From NCBI RefSeq assembly GCF_040436345.1, contig NC_133235.1:18748660-18812659 (forward strand): a DNA stretch of 64,000 bases. Reading direction: 5' to 3'. Each line of letters opens with the position of its first letter. Position 1 is the first letter of the stretch. Position numbers and translations under genes: made by a program. This DNA comes from Pagrus major (lineage: Eukaryota > Chordata > Actinopteri > Spariformes > Sparidae). Below the pieces are notes generated by a model that saw only the letters and a program-made list of their open reading frames with translations, ran no database searches and was not told where the DNA came from. Shown one piece after another: positions 10,790-22,055 of the stretch.

Positions 10790-12690
10790 TTTAAAACAAC
10801 ACAGGAGCAGAACTCCTGTTTAAATAAAGAAAAACTTTATGTAATCTTAACATTTGACTGACGGTTTGCAGCCATTTGTATACAGATAAAATTAAAGTTA
10901 ACAGTGACCCAAACACCTCTGATTTTCAGCACCCGCTGCTGAACTCTGACTGGGTTTTGAGAGAAACAGTGTTTAATTGACTGCGTTTAGAGGAAGCAGA
11001 GTCTATCTTCAGAACAATAACAAACACATGTATGACAGTATATTCAAAAGCACGCAGAAATATATTCTCAATCCGAGCCGTGCCAAATGACTCATGAGCT
11101 AACAGTGTCTCTGCTGCAGTTGCTGCTCAGTGTGGCCAACTGGCAACCAGTGGAAACTTGTGTACCAGTATGAAGTCATGACAAAGAACATCAGAGTAGA
11201 TTAAGAGTCTGCAAATCATCATGAAATTCTTCTTCTCTTTAATAAGTAATTTCTTGGCCATTATTTGCTGTTTTTGTTGCTTTTTTAAAATAACAGATGA
11301 GCATGAAGTTAGGATGAAAAGCTCTGCAGACGTTTGAATCAAATTATAATTATATGAGAAGGGTTAAAGTAGCAATACAAAAAAAAAACAAGACAGAAAA
11401 TCAGGGGGTACAAAGTTATCCCGATGGATAATCTTTCATAGGAAAGGACTCCACTCAGACCGTATCGTTCGGCTGATGTTATCAGCTGATATCACCCGGG
11501 CTGGATCGTGGCAGAGGCATTGTAGGCACATGCCTCGGGAATTATTGCCACTAGGGGGCTCAGACAGAGGAGAAAATAACTGCCTTCTTTAAATAATGTT
11601 TAACGTACATTTTAAAATATTCTAAAAATATAAAAGAATCTCTGGTCTAAAACTTTATTTCAACTTTTTATATATTCATAGAGTTATTTTTAAACATTAG
11701 CTTTTCTTTTCTTATGACTTACCAAATACGCATGAATACCGAAATATAAATCGACACGCTAAAATGCACTAAACTAAATTAAATTACTAATTAACAAGTG
11801 CAATAATAATAATCATGTGACATTTAAGTAATTTTGCTTGTTTACCAAATATGAAAATGTGTGTAGAGGGGCCCTGAAAAAAAGTCTACCCAGAGTAATA
11901 CGTCCATTTAATCCAGCCCTGATAACTTGTTATTCTATCACAGATACTGTATATCGGTATCAGATTTTATGTTTTCCCACATGTGCCGAAATGAAAACTT
12001 TTTGTTTGTTTGTTTTTATAGAACATAATGCAAAAGAAGATGCTTGGGGTAATTCCTAATTATTAAATTCCCAGTGACATTTACTGTTTCAGCACAATGA
12101 TGTCATTTTAGACAATAAAGTTTAGTTTGTTTAACTGGAAAATATCCCGCCTTCATTACGTCTGTATCTTTATCATAGTTGTTTGATGACCACATTTGCA
12201 AAAAATTGGCGTTTCTCTTTATATTCTTTGTATATTGGGATGTTTTTACTCCCTATTATCGACATCAGCCGCAAAGATCCAGTATCGTCCGAGCTCTGCT
12301 CAGAATACCATGTGAATTTAACAGTACCTTCTCCTCTTCAGTGGATGTGACTGCAAAGATTTTCAAACTGTGTTGGGACTGACATAAACGCTGCTTTAGA
12401 TGATGAGATAAATGCTGATCTTCTAGGAATTACCAGGAAGATCACAAATTCAACTTCGTGGAAGAAAATTAGTCTTTTTTTTTATAGAGAAAATGGCTTT
12501 GTTTCCTGTCCTCATTCCCTCACTCATCCTTCTTTCCCTCTGTATCATTATAAAACTGGAAGATCTGGTTACTGAAGGTCCCTTTGGGGCCCCAAAATCA
12601 CCTCTTTAGCCCCCCATCCTTCACAACCAGGCCTTATTTATCTCATTCACTAAAATTCTCAACTTGTCAGTCTTAATGTTATTCCTACCA
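10790..12690. other. Non-coding stretch
   Basis: AT-rich DNA without any frame that looks coding. No convincing regulatory block stands out. Confidence 0.5.
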
Positions 12691-12691
12691 G

Positions 12692-12692
12692 G

Positions 12693-12749
<57 letters not shown>

Positions 12750-12766
12750 CATGTGTGTGTGTGTGA
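12692..12766. repeat. (TG)n microsatellite
   Basis: A long TG run, interrupted by ATGCA near 12,747. Purine-rich low-complexity DNA follows (GGA repeats at 12,825-12,850 and GA-rich sequence at 12,976-13,030). Confidence 0.9.
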
Positions 12767-13329
12767 ATATATGTATGCATGTGTGTGGAGGAGCTTCATA
12801 TCCCTCTCGGAGGGTGAGGAGGAGTTGAGAGAGGAGGAGGAGGAGGAGGGTGGGGTGGGGTGGGGGGGTGGCGTTTGACGCCCACAGGGTGCACGGGGCG
12901 GCGTGCAGCAGTTTAGCACGGGGTCAAACGTGTACACGTACCCCTACATTCATGCAGCTCATTAAGCTGTGCAGAGAGAGAGAGGGAGAGAGGGGGGAGA
13001 AAGAAGTATAGGGAGAGAGAGAGAGAGGGAGCATATGGCCCGGCTCTGTGTGGGAGGTGAAGGACAGGAATGGGGGATATATATTGTATAGAAGAAGTGA
13101 ATTTGCAATCTGAGATGTGTCATAATTAGCGCAAAACAAAGAGTGTGTTTCTATAAGGGATAAAGTTGCAGGATGACAACAATCATCTCGGAAGTTGAGA
13201 AAAGTTTCCACCTATAACAGAAGCACAAATTCATCTTTATATGTATATTATTTTGTGATATATTATGCTAATTTATTGTAATCAGGAGCCTTTTTCCTGC
13301 GATGTCTGAAAATCTGAGCACCAGTCAAG

Positions 13330-13460
13330 AAAAATGAAAATAATGTTCCCCGCCACGTCGGCAAGCATCCTCAAATTTTGTGCCATTCCCAAGCCCCAGA
13401 TGGTGTGGGATGGGAAACGTTCCCCCATTAAATTCCTAATAATCATTTCTCCTGCGGAAT
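13330..13460. promoter_or_regulatory. Possible conserved non-coding element
   Basis: A non-repetitive block between low-complexity tracts. It contains CCCCATTAAATTCCTAATAATCATTT and GGGATGGGAAACGTTCCC-like words in short succession. High local complexity in the flank of a neural transcription-factor gene is the only argument. No function can be named, and conservation in other fishes is untested. Confidence 0.2.
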
Positions 13461-13603
13461 CGGGGGTGGTGGCAGTGGGGACGGAGGAGGGAGGGTGGGG
13501 TGCGACTGTGTGTGTGTGTGTGTGGCTGGGAAGTGAGGATTGGGTTGGTGGGTGAGGGGAGTAGAGGGATTTGGTGTTTTAATTAGACAGATTTAAGGAG
13601 CTG

Positions 13604-13627
13604 AACCCCCCCCCCCCCCCCCCAAAG

Positions 13628-13682
<55 letters not shown>
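13604..13682. repeat. poly(C) plus (TG)n compound microsatellite
   Basis: About 20 C residues (13,606-13,623) followed after a short spacer by about 26 TG units (13,630-13,681). Confidence 0.9.
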
Positions 13683-14630
13683 TGAGACTCAGATTCATTT
13701 GTGCTTATATTTCTGTCAGTGTGGGTGCACGTGTGAAAAAATTACACATATGAGTAAAGGCGTGCATGCGTGTGAGTGGATGTGTGTGTGTTGCGGGTCA
13801 CGGCAGGGCTGATGCTCCAGCAGAGGAGGCCTGACACTCCAGTACTACGGGCCAGGATCTCATTAACGTGTCAGATTGGTGGATCAGTCTCTCTGGCAGC
13901 CAGCCCGGCCTCTCACAGGAAGTACTTTCTCTCTATCTGTGAACTTGGCACTGAAAGGTTAGAGGGAGGGAGGTGAGGGGAATATATTGGCCTGAAGGAG
14001 AGAGGAGAGGCATTAATTATAATATTTGGTCAGATTGGATAAATATTGAGTGTAGGATTGTGGTTTAAGAGCTGCTTTTATCCGTCGGGGAGTGAAAATT
14101 AATGAGTTATGAACAGCAGCGCGAAGAGAGAGCAGACCGGCTCCTGCAGACGAACTATATTGGAGGTGGAGATATGCTAAGTATGTGACAGGAGCATCTG
14201 TCACTACATCACCTTTGTGCTTTGTGCTCTTTGTCTAGGGGTGTATACATATGTGTGTGTGAAAGTGTGTGTGGCTACATTATGGGAGAGTATAGGCTGG
14301 GTTTTGTAGCAGGTGGGAAACATAAAGGGGTGTGATCCTCTGACACCCCAGCAACACCCTATTTTAGGGCAGAGTGAGTGACACGGGTGCTTCTGGGTGA
14401 AGTGGTTTCGATTCCCTCGGCTGTGAACGCGAGCATCTGTAGTCATGACTGCACTCGTGTGTGAGTCCCTGCATTTAAACACAGATATCTGTACTTTCTG
14501 CTCCTTAGATTTGCAAAACAGCCTTGTTACTTTAGTTTTAATGCATTTGAGGGGAATTATCGATTATCTTTATTTTGCGTCATAGCACGCCGCCATCCCA
14601 ACATCACAAGACTGATTTCATCATTACACC
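13683..14630. other. Non-coding stretch
   Basis: No gene recognised. The GT-rich patches are simple sequence. ATTAATTATAATATTTGG at 14,012-14,030 is an AT-rich homeobox-like patch. Confidence 0.5.
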
Positions 14631-14634
14631 TTTA

Positions 14635-14785
14635 CTTTTTACTTTGAGTGCATTCTTATTTCTTATTTCTACTTGAGTAAAAAAGTTGAATCAGTTCTTC
14701 TACTTTTACCTGAGGCTTTTTTTACACAAGTATCATTACAGTACTTCTACTTGAGTAAAGAATGTGTGTACTTTTACGCCTGAAT
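14635..14785. repeat. ACTTTTACTTGAGTA-type dispersed repeat
   Basis: Repeated words TACTTGAGTAAA, CTTCTACTTTTAC and CAGTACTTCTACTTGAG match a repeat that is widespread in teleost genomes. A weaker relative lies around 54,820-54,885. It is non-coding. Confidence 0.6.
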
Positions 14786-14799
14786 GTCATGGAGATAAA

Positions 14800-15060
14800 A
14801 ATGTCAGCTGGTGTAATGAGCAAAAAGGCCGGGAATGGAGATGAATGGGTCAAACGCAGGACTATTAACCAGGAGAAAGTGTTTGTGTGAAAGCAAAAGT
14901 AAACATTGACTTATTTCAACTTAGATTAAAATATTTTACCTACATCATTTGACCTAATAACATCATTTACGTACATAACGTAACATTACTTACTTATTTG
15001 AACCCAAACCAAGATCTTTTACTAAACCTAACCAAATAGTTTTGATGCATAAACACAACC
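14800..15060. repeat. Dispersed repeat (pair with 44,680-44,880)
   Basis: Shares ATGGGTCAAAC, GAAA(C/G)C(C/A)AAAAGT, TGACTTATTT and AAGATCTTTT(A/G)CTAAA-type words, in the same order, with 44,680-44,880. Both are diverged, so this is an old repeat family. No coding capacity is seen. Confidence 0.5.
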
Positions 15061-17300
15061 AAACTGCCACCTTTTCACAATGTTAACCACATGTTTATTA
15101 TTAGTGTTACTTTGACAACTAACATTACCTGACTATTGTTACCATTACCTGATGAAAGTCTACTAACTTTACCTTTGCCTGCATGTTCAAAACTCACAGA
15201 ATGGTCTTAAAATTAAAATGTGTAGGGGGGATGAGCTCGCCTGCAGTCACATGTCAGCTTTGAATTAACTAACAAGTTTAATTCCACAAGTTCAAAGACC
15301 GTATTGAACATGGTAACTTTAGACAAGTGAACAACTTGGCTTTTGGCTAATAAAACTGAGAAAATAAAAATAAGTCACTTTCAAAGTTTAGTAAAGAATG
15401 AAGTGTTTAATACCTTGATAAGTTAATGGTTGGATTTATCATGACATTAATTCAAAGTTCAAAGACCATGCTGAACATGAAAAATACAAACATTTGAGCT
15501 ACTTTGACAGCTAAGTGGATAATAAAGTTTTCTTTTTATGCCAGCTATACAGCTAACAAGCTGGATAGCTAGATCATGTTGGCAAAGTACGTTTCTGTAA
15601 AACCACAGATAAGTTAACACTTTATGTTTCTTTATGTTAAATTTTCAATTTGTCTCTTCATAACAACGCTGTGCTCTGGTTAGGTTTAGGCACGAAAACC
15701 GCTTGGGTAGGGTGAGGAAAACATCCTGTTTTGGTCACCACAAACATGACTGGAAATTTTCCTGAGGTATCCTAAAAAATATTAAGCGTGACCTGTTTAC
15801 AAATGTTTTACAAAAATATTCAGTGGTTTAACACTTACAAATGTTGAAACAGACTCGAGCTGCGGTCAGTGACTTTGCTGCCTTCTCACCTGTCACTCCG
15901 CCACCATCCCCTCCACATCCTGTGATATGACATGTCTTGTGGAAATTTCAATACAGTATGTAGTTTATGATGTACAAATTTGAACGTATCTGTGGTTTGC
16001 AGACATTAACTACTAACATATGATCCTGCTGGGCTGATGTACTGTAGGAATTGAAACTCTTTTTAATCACTGCAGAAAAAAATGTATCCGCCAATTTAGT
16101 ACACCATAAGTCCTTGTTTTATTGATAAATTGGTTAAAAACATGCATTGTTTATCTGATTGACACTTCATGAGGTTGAACATTTTATGAGAATTTCTTCA
16201 GAACAGGATTTTAAACTGAGGACATGTTGCAGAAGTCAACACCAGCTGTAAACACAGCTTGTTCATGAGAGGTACAACAAGTTGGACCTGACCGACCCCA
16301 AACGTCATTGTGCAAGATAACTTACATCCTTACTGGTCTGTTAATGACTTTATAGTTATTTCCATTTTTTGTCACATTTATTAATCGTGGAAGCGAAGTC
16401 TGAGGCAAAGGAAAGGATGACCATTTCATTACTTTTCTACATATTAGGTTTTAATATAGTTAGAAGAAAAGAAAAATAATAAATTAATTCAATTTTTCTT
16501 CTTGTTCCTCTCGTTATTAATACACACAGATAACACAGATAGATAGATATCAGCACCTTTCTGTCACTGACACTAATGTTATACCACCATCGCCAACATT
16601 CCCATTTGGAAATGAGAAATCACCAACATTAAACATGTAAGAACAAGTAGGAACTTTCTCGGCTCATCTAGACTAATTATATAGCGCTTTGTGAGGAGTC
16701 ATTAGGTACATAATTAACTATCTATTAGTATGGAGAAAGAATCCATTCATAATATCTATACTAAGAGGACTTGCTGCTCTTTCTTAACTCATAACGTATT
16801 GTTTTATAATCACGCCTCCTTATGATTAATCAGAATCTTGATAGAATCTCGACCATCAAATATCACTCGTATAGATCAATTTAGATGAGGTAATCACTGT
16901 ACTGTCACCTCGCACTGTAGAATTTAATAAGAAAATCTCATTTTGGAGTAGTTCTGTTTCTCTGAGCAGGATAAATTTTGGTACACAAGCATCAGCTGGC
17001 ATCGAGCATCAACAAACAACAATGTGCATCAGCAAAATCCAATTATTTCTATTATGGAAGACAACACTTTTTTGCAGTTTACACTGTGAGACATGCATAT
17101 GCACGACAGGAGATTTCTGTGGGTGTTATGACTGTAACAAATGTCCCAACTTGGCAGGAGAGCCATCTTATCGATGTATGATATTCGTATGTAGAATATC
17201 TTTGCGTTTCTCTTTAGTATTCTACTCCATTCTGCGCCATCACCAATCTGTCCCATACTGCCTTTCAAGCATTTCCTGTGGGACTCATGCTGTGTTCGCA
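15061..17300. other. Non-coding stretch with repeat remnants
   Basis: No gene. 15,670-15,760 (GGTTAGGTTTAGGCACGAAAA) is a copy of the repeat seen inverted at 1,140-1,240. The region around 15,060-15,660 reads like more of the same old repeat DNA. A short GATA run lies near 16,540. Confidence 0.5.
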
Positions 17301-17302
17301 AG

Positions 17303-17307
<5 letters not shown>

Positions 17308-17381
<74 letters not shown>
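17308..17381. repeat. (CT)n/(CA)n compound microsatellite
   Basis: CT repeats (17,308-17,344) pass directly into CA repeats (17,345-17,380). The open frames crossing it are artefacts. Confidence 0.95.
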
Positions 17382-17383
<2 letters not shown>

Positions 17384-17660
17384 CGAACTGTGGTGACTGC
17401 AGAGGGAAGTGAGCTGTCTGTGGAGGGTTGGATTCTTGGTGTCGGTCCAAAAATGTGTCACTCGGGACACGCATGGCCTGCTGGAGGCAGGAATTCTGTC
17501 GCTAATGGGCCCCGCAGCCGTCGGCACCACCTGGGGATATGGGAGACGGGATGGATGGATGGGGGAGGATTGAGGAGGGAGGGAGGGAGAGAAGAGGGAG
17601 TGTATCCAGCACAATGCGTTAGTAACAAACAGAAGGATGTAGTGCGTGTATGTGTGATTC

Positions 17661-17661
17661 A

Positions 17662-17732
<71 letters not shown>
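17661..17732. repeat. (TATC)n(TGTC)n compound microsatellite
   Basis: About ten TATC units followed by about seven TGTC units, a typical substitution-split tetranucleotide. Confidence 0.95.
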
Positions 17733-17733
<1 letters not shown>

Positions 17734-17734
17734 A

Positions 17735-19160
17735 CACTTTATTGTTCACTAAGCCATAAAAACAGCTTGAATGCACCTTTTTTTTTTAAAATCCGCAGCA
17801 ATAAAAGGGACAGTTTCCAAATTCTATTACACATAAACCAAGTGGTTTGCGCTGAATATGTTCTTTGAACTTGTGGAATTAATGTATTTAGAAGGAAAAG
17901 TCAACATTTTTCCCTGCCATGAAAGACAGCTTATAAAAAATGTGAAGGCATAAACAGGCAGGGCAGGTGTTGACGATGCAAATGAAACGGATGACAGATG
18001 GTGAGCCTCGCGATTGCTCACTGTGCAGATAATGGATGGAGGTAATCAAATTCCTCTGAGGCTTTGGGACTTTCTTCAGAACTTTCTCATCAATTGCACC
18101 ATCAAACAGTAGCGTCGTCAAATGCATCCCCCTCTACCTCAAAAGAAGGGATACAAAGGAGTTACAAGATTTTTTATTTCCTGACAGGCTCGGCCAAGTT
18201 CTGTAGCTAATGTTGAAAATACACTTTTCTCTTAGTGACAGAAGATGTGTTTTAAAGGCAAGATCCTCATCCCTTTGTGGCAAAATCCAGGTGTCGTTTT
18301 ATCTTCATACATGTCGCTGGTAAAACGGGACTGTATATGTGGCTCAGCCGGGGGATCAGACAACAAGTTTGAACAATAAATGCTCTGCAGCTATTATAGA
18401 AAAAACAACAATCACATCAGCAGGCCAACAAAGCGAGGCTGCAGGGGAGACACTGCTGTTTCCATCCATACAAACCCTTCTTTTATGTTCTATGACCGAA
18501 GCTTTCATTGATTTATTCACTCGAGCTGTGAGAGTTGTTTTGACTTCAAAAATGAGGATCATGAAAACGAGCATCTGATGTGTATTTTTCATATTTCTCA
18601 CTGGAGGGAAACAGGCTGTAGTTGTGTAAATTTCCCCATCAGTGTGGTGACAGCATTTGATTTTCACAGGGCCCAGTTTGAAGGTCAGTTTAATGGTCCA
18701 TTTGTGTTTTGTATTCGTCTTGCTTCAGTGGAAGCTTCAAAACAAAGAGGGTCAGACAACGCGATAAATGAGATTTCTTTTTTTTATGAGTAAATCATGT
18801 CATTAAAAATGCAATAAGTCCTTCAATAAGCGTGGAATCAACTTATTCTCCAACAAATCTATCAAAGCATTTCTGGAGACAACCACTTGCAAACTTGGCT
18901 TCACTGTTATCAGTATGGAAGACAAATACTGTTGTGTCAGACAGGATTTGAAAATGCCAATTCTGTATCTGAAAAGCATTTTCCTGTCACAACACTCAAG
19001 AGCGGCATATTACTGCAACAATTCTCCTTCACACTTCCAGCTATGATAACAGCTTCAAGTGTCAAACATATGTCTGCAGAAAAAGCGTAGGAGAAAGTAT
19101 CACAGAGGCAAAGGCAAGAAAGTATGCTGAATATCACAAGTTTTTATGTGTCAGGTGATG
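17735..19160. other. Non-coding, moderately complex sequence
   Basis: No coding frame is credible. The stretch is low in simple repeats and contains scattered SOX-like AACAAT and homeobox-like words. It may therefore include neurod6 regulatory elements, but I cannot delimit any. Confidence 0.4.
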
Positions 19161-19163
19161 CTG

Positions 19164-19167
<4 letters not shown>

Positions 19168-19192
<25 letters not shown>
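19168..19192. repeat. poly(T) tract
   Basis: About 26 consecutive T residues. There is no adjacent retroelement body that I can recognise. Confidence 0.9.
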
Positions 19193-19194
<2 letters not shown>

Positions 19195-19479
19195 GAATAA
19201 ATGTGCTAATTGCTCCTGTAAGATCTCAGGACCGTGCACCATATTGGTTATGTTAAAGGTGCAAAAGCATTGGAATTGCACTCCTTTTTACGTTCCTATG
19301 ATAATATTACCGGTGCAGCAGTTTTCTGACAGGCTGGTAAGAAACCTGCTGGGAAGTGTCTCTTTCTAACAGCATTCAGCAGCACCTAATTGGAGAAAAA
19401 AAAATCCATGATGACAATGAGAACCATATTGTTGGCGAAATCTAATGCACAAGCTTAAAATAAGTTTTCCTGTTGTTCC

Positions 19480-19800
19480 CTGCCCAACCAGATCAAGGAC
19501 ACACACAGCCAAGTGAGTGTAATTAACTTTTTCCAACTCATTTGGATAATCTCTCCCTCAGTTACCTTAGCTTGTGTGAAATTCCCAATTAACTATATCC
19601 CGGCAAAATCACAAAACAACGCCATGTGAAATTTCTTAATGAATTCCTTTGTCTCTGACTGGCACAGATGAGGCATGAGAAAGGCACATGTACGGCGAGC
19701 GTATTAGTTAGGCGAGCCCATGTGATGGTGCCCGTTCACGGCTGACAGAGCGTTGGTATCCTCGGGCATGGCTGCCAAGCTGCCAGTCTGTGCCGTCACA
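19480..19800. promoter_or_regulatory. Possible conserved non-coding element
   Basis: About 320 bp of repeat-free sequence with homeobox-like cores (GTGTAATTAAC, CCAATTAAC), CATTTGG/CATGTG E-box-like words and balanced composition, between poly(T) and (AC)n tracts. It looks like constrained developmental regulatory DNA rather than decayed repeat. That is a judgement from composition only. Confidence 0.3.
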
Positions 19801-19991
19801 CCTTGCTGCCTTTAAAGATTGCCCTGCAGAGACGGGGAGGGGGTACGGAGGGCCTCACGTTTTTAACAACGCACAGTCTGGCAACCCAGGAGGGTTTACG
19901 ACTCAGGATCGGTGCCAAGAACTGCCCACCAGAGAGAAGGGGGGTTGAGGGGAGAGGGGGGAGGAGGATGCAAGGAGATATGGGTGTAGAG

Positions 19992-19995
<4 letters not shown>

Positions 19996-20041
<46 letters not shown>

Positions 20042-20043
20042 CA
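19996..20043. repeat. (AC)n microsatellite
   Basis: About 20 AC units with an ACGC interruption. A second CACACC-type tract lies at 20,270-20,312. Confidence 0.9.
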
Positions 20044-20334
20044 GATTCATCAGGCCTCCATCAGTCACATTCACGCAAGGTATGTGTGTATGAATATGTG
20101 CATATGTGAATGTTTCCTCCATATATCAGTGTGTGTGTAAAGAGAGGCAGCTGGGTCTAATATTGGGGTGCACATCCAACAAAACAGTATGTCAAATCAA
20201 TTCATCAAGCTTTCTCTGTGACATGTTAAGGAAAAGAGTGTGTGCACATATTATGTAGCCCTAGCATCATGCACACACACACACCCACACCCACACCCAC
20301 ACCCACACACACTTTGCCTTTTCTCAGTAATCCA

Positions 20335-20530
20335 CACAAATGGCAGTGGATGGCAGAATGTAAATGAGCTGGTTATTACACAGCAACGTTCATCAAGCTG
20401 AGCTGGAAAGACTTCAATGGCCCTGATGAATATGCATGCAAATTTGTTAATTAAGTTAATTATTCTGCTGAAAATTCATTTGTCTTCCCAAGGACATTTC
20501 TGCGATGATTTTAACATGTTTCCACCATTA
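20335..20530. promoter_or_regulatory. Candidate enhancer with octamer and homeodomain sites
   Basis: The core at about 20,425-20,465 contains GAATATGCATGCAAATTTG (POU octamer ATGCAAAT) next to TTAATTAAGTTAATTA (overlapping homeodomain sites). It lies in about 200 bp of complex, repeat-free sequence. The same POU-plus-homeodomain grammar is seen at 2,437-2,516 on the other side of neurod6. The enhancer call is inference. Confidence 0.4.
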
Positions 20531-20739
20531 GTCATGCACGGTGCTATTGAAAATCGCTTCTGTTCACCTTTTGGAAAGTTGTGGCCAAAAAGGGGGATAG
20601 AACACCTACAAATGAGGAGGAGGAGGGACGGAGCAGGTAGAGGACAACATATCAGGGGGCGTGGAGTGTGGTCGGAGGTAGACGGCAGCTGGTGCAGCCT
20701 GAGGATAAGGAAGGGTAAGCCAAAAAGCACGGTCTGTAG

Positions 20740-20810
20740 GATATTAGCTCAGTGGGTAGGGTGTTGAAGAGTCAGAGCCACGTCTGGGGGTCTAGTTCTC
20801 ATCGGGACCA
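20740..20810 (+). repeat. tRNA-derived SINE head (degenerate)
   Basis: TTAGCTCAGTGGGTAGGGTG at 20,743-20,762 is a clear Pol III A-box context. GGTCTAGTTCTCATC about 30 bp later (20,789-20,803) is a decayed B box. There is no intact acceptor stem, so this is not a functional tRNA. It is best read as the 5' part of a tRNA-derived SINE. Confidence 0.55.
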
Positions 20811-20939
20811 TCCAAAAAATGTTTTCATTCATAGTACGGCAAAGCACTAAAACTTATGTTATAGTATAGACAGAAATGTAAGACTTGGTGTTAGTGGCGG
20901 TAATATATGACTCTTTGACAGTTTATGAGCTAAGTAAAT

Positions 20940-21000
20940 AAATACATGTCCTGGGAATACAGCTATTTTTCTTTTTAATGGCCTAATCTGTGATATTTGG
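20940..21000. repeat. Dispersed pair with 31,435-31,495
   Basis: Both copies read ATGTCCTGGGAATA...TATTT...GGCCTAATCT...TTTGG over about 55 bp, with roughly three-quarters identity by eye. This is either a fragment of an unknown repeat or a duplicated functional element. Nothing in the flanks decides which. Confidence 0.4.
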
Positions 21001-21684
21001 CCTTAAAGATATATTCCTTTACATTATATGATTCATTTGATATCATGTAATGCGCTTGTATGTGGATTACCTAATTCAAGCTCAAATGTTGTTTTCAGGC
21101 TAAAATAATCCTGTTAATTTGCTTCCATCAAGGCATCAAGAGTAAAAAGGTCAAAACACTGCTGATCATGTGATTGCATTTATGAAGCTAAGTCCATAAG
21201 CATGCACTGGGCCGACACATTCATGGCCATAAGCCTAATTTTTATCAGTGCTTCTGGCTTTATTGTGCTTTATATTCCACAATGTCTCCACGCTTTCCAC
21301 ATTTGTTTTTACAAGAATGAATGCAATTAAACATGAGTGATGTTGTTTGCACAATTAAGCAAATTATATCATACCAGAGGCAACTCTGTTCTGTATGTTT
21401 GTAGCAGTCAAACTGTACAACATGCAGTGCTTTACTGTAAAAGTTAGAAAGTTATTTGGTGCTATTTTTTTTTTTTTTTTCATGTCATCGCACATTTCAT
21501 CATGTACAGGTCGGTAGGCTAACTAATAACTAACTAACTAACTAATTAATAACTGAGCAATTAACATGATCAAAGTGGTTTCTTATATACCTCTGTGTTT
21601 GCATTGTAAATCATAATTCTATCATGTTTTTAATCAGTCCACCAAAAAAATAATTTACTGTATCTGTAATCTGTCTTTTTGACC

Positions 21685-22055
21685 AATTATTATTATCTCT
21701 GCCAAGGAGGTTATGTTTTCACCCATGTTCATTTGTAGGTTGGTTGGTTTGTCAGCAGGATTACACAAAAACAACTGAACAGATTTCTTGGAAACTTGGA
21801 TGGAGGATGGGTCTCGGCCCAGAATAGACCCCATTAACTTTTAGTGTGGATCCAGATTAATTTTTTTCTCACTTTCTTTAACATTGCAAGATTTTTTTTT
21901 TTTTTTTAATCATTTATTGTTAATTTCTCAGAAAAAATGATGAATGGATCACAATGAAATAAATCAGGCATTTTGAGGTGGCTGGTATCTGTGAGTGAGT
22001 ATCAAAGGAGACTGTTTGTCCTTGGCAAAGGTATTTGCTGAGAGCCATTCTAGTA
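21685..22055 (+). repeat. Dispersed fish repeat bordering the TTATG array
   Basis: Begins TCTGCCAAGGAGGTTATG and ends TTGGCAAAGGTATTTGCTG...CCATTCTAGT, directly followed by the pentamer array. Its interior (ATTGTTAATTTCTCAG, GGTGGCTGGTATCTGTGAGT) is shared in inverse orientation with 26,985-27,225, 27,246-27,420, 35,695-35,945 and 38,315-38,541. I recognise it as a widespread teleost repeat. It has no coding capacity. Confidence 0.7.

Noticed and set aside
17265-17662. Overlapping frames on both strands around 17.3-17.7 kb
   Set aside because: They span (CT)n/(CA)n and (TATC)n tracts, so their length comes from simple repeats.
20740-20810. Functional tRNA gene
   Set aside because: Good A box, but decayed B box and no acceptor stem pairing. 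More likely a SINE head.
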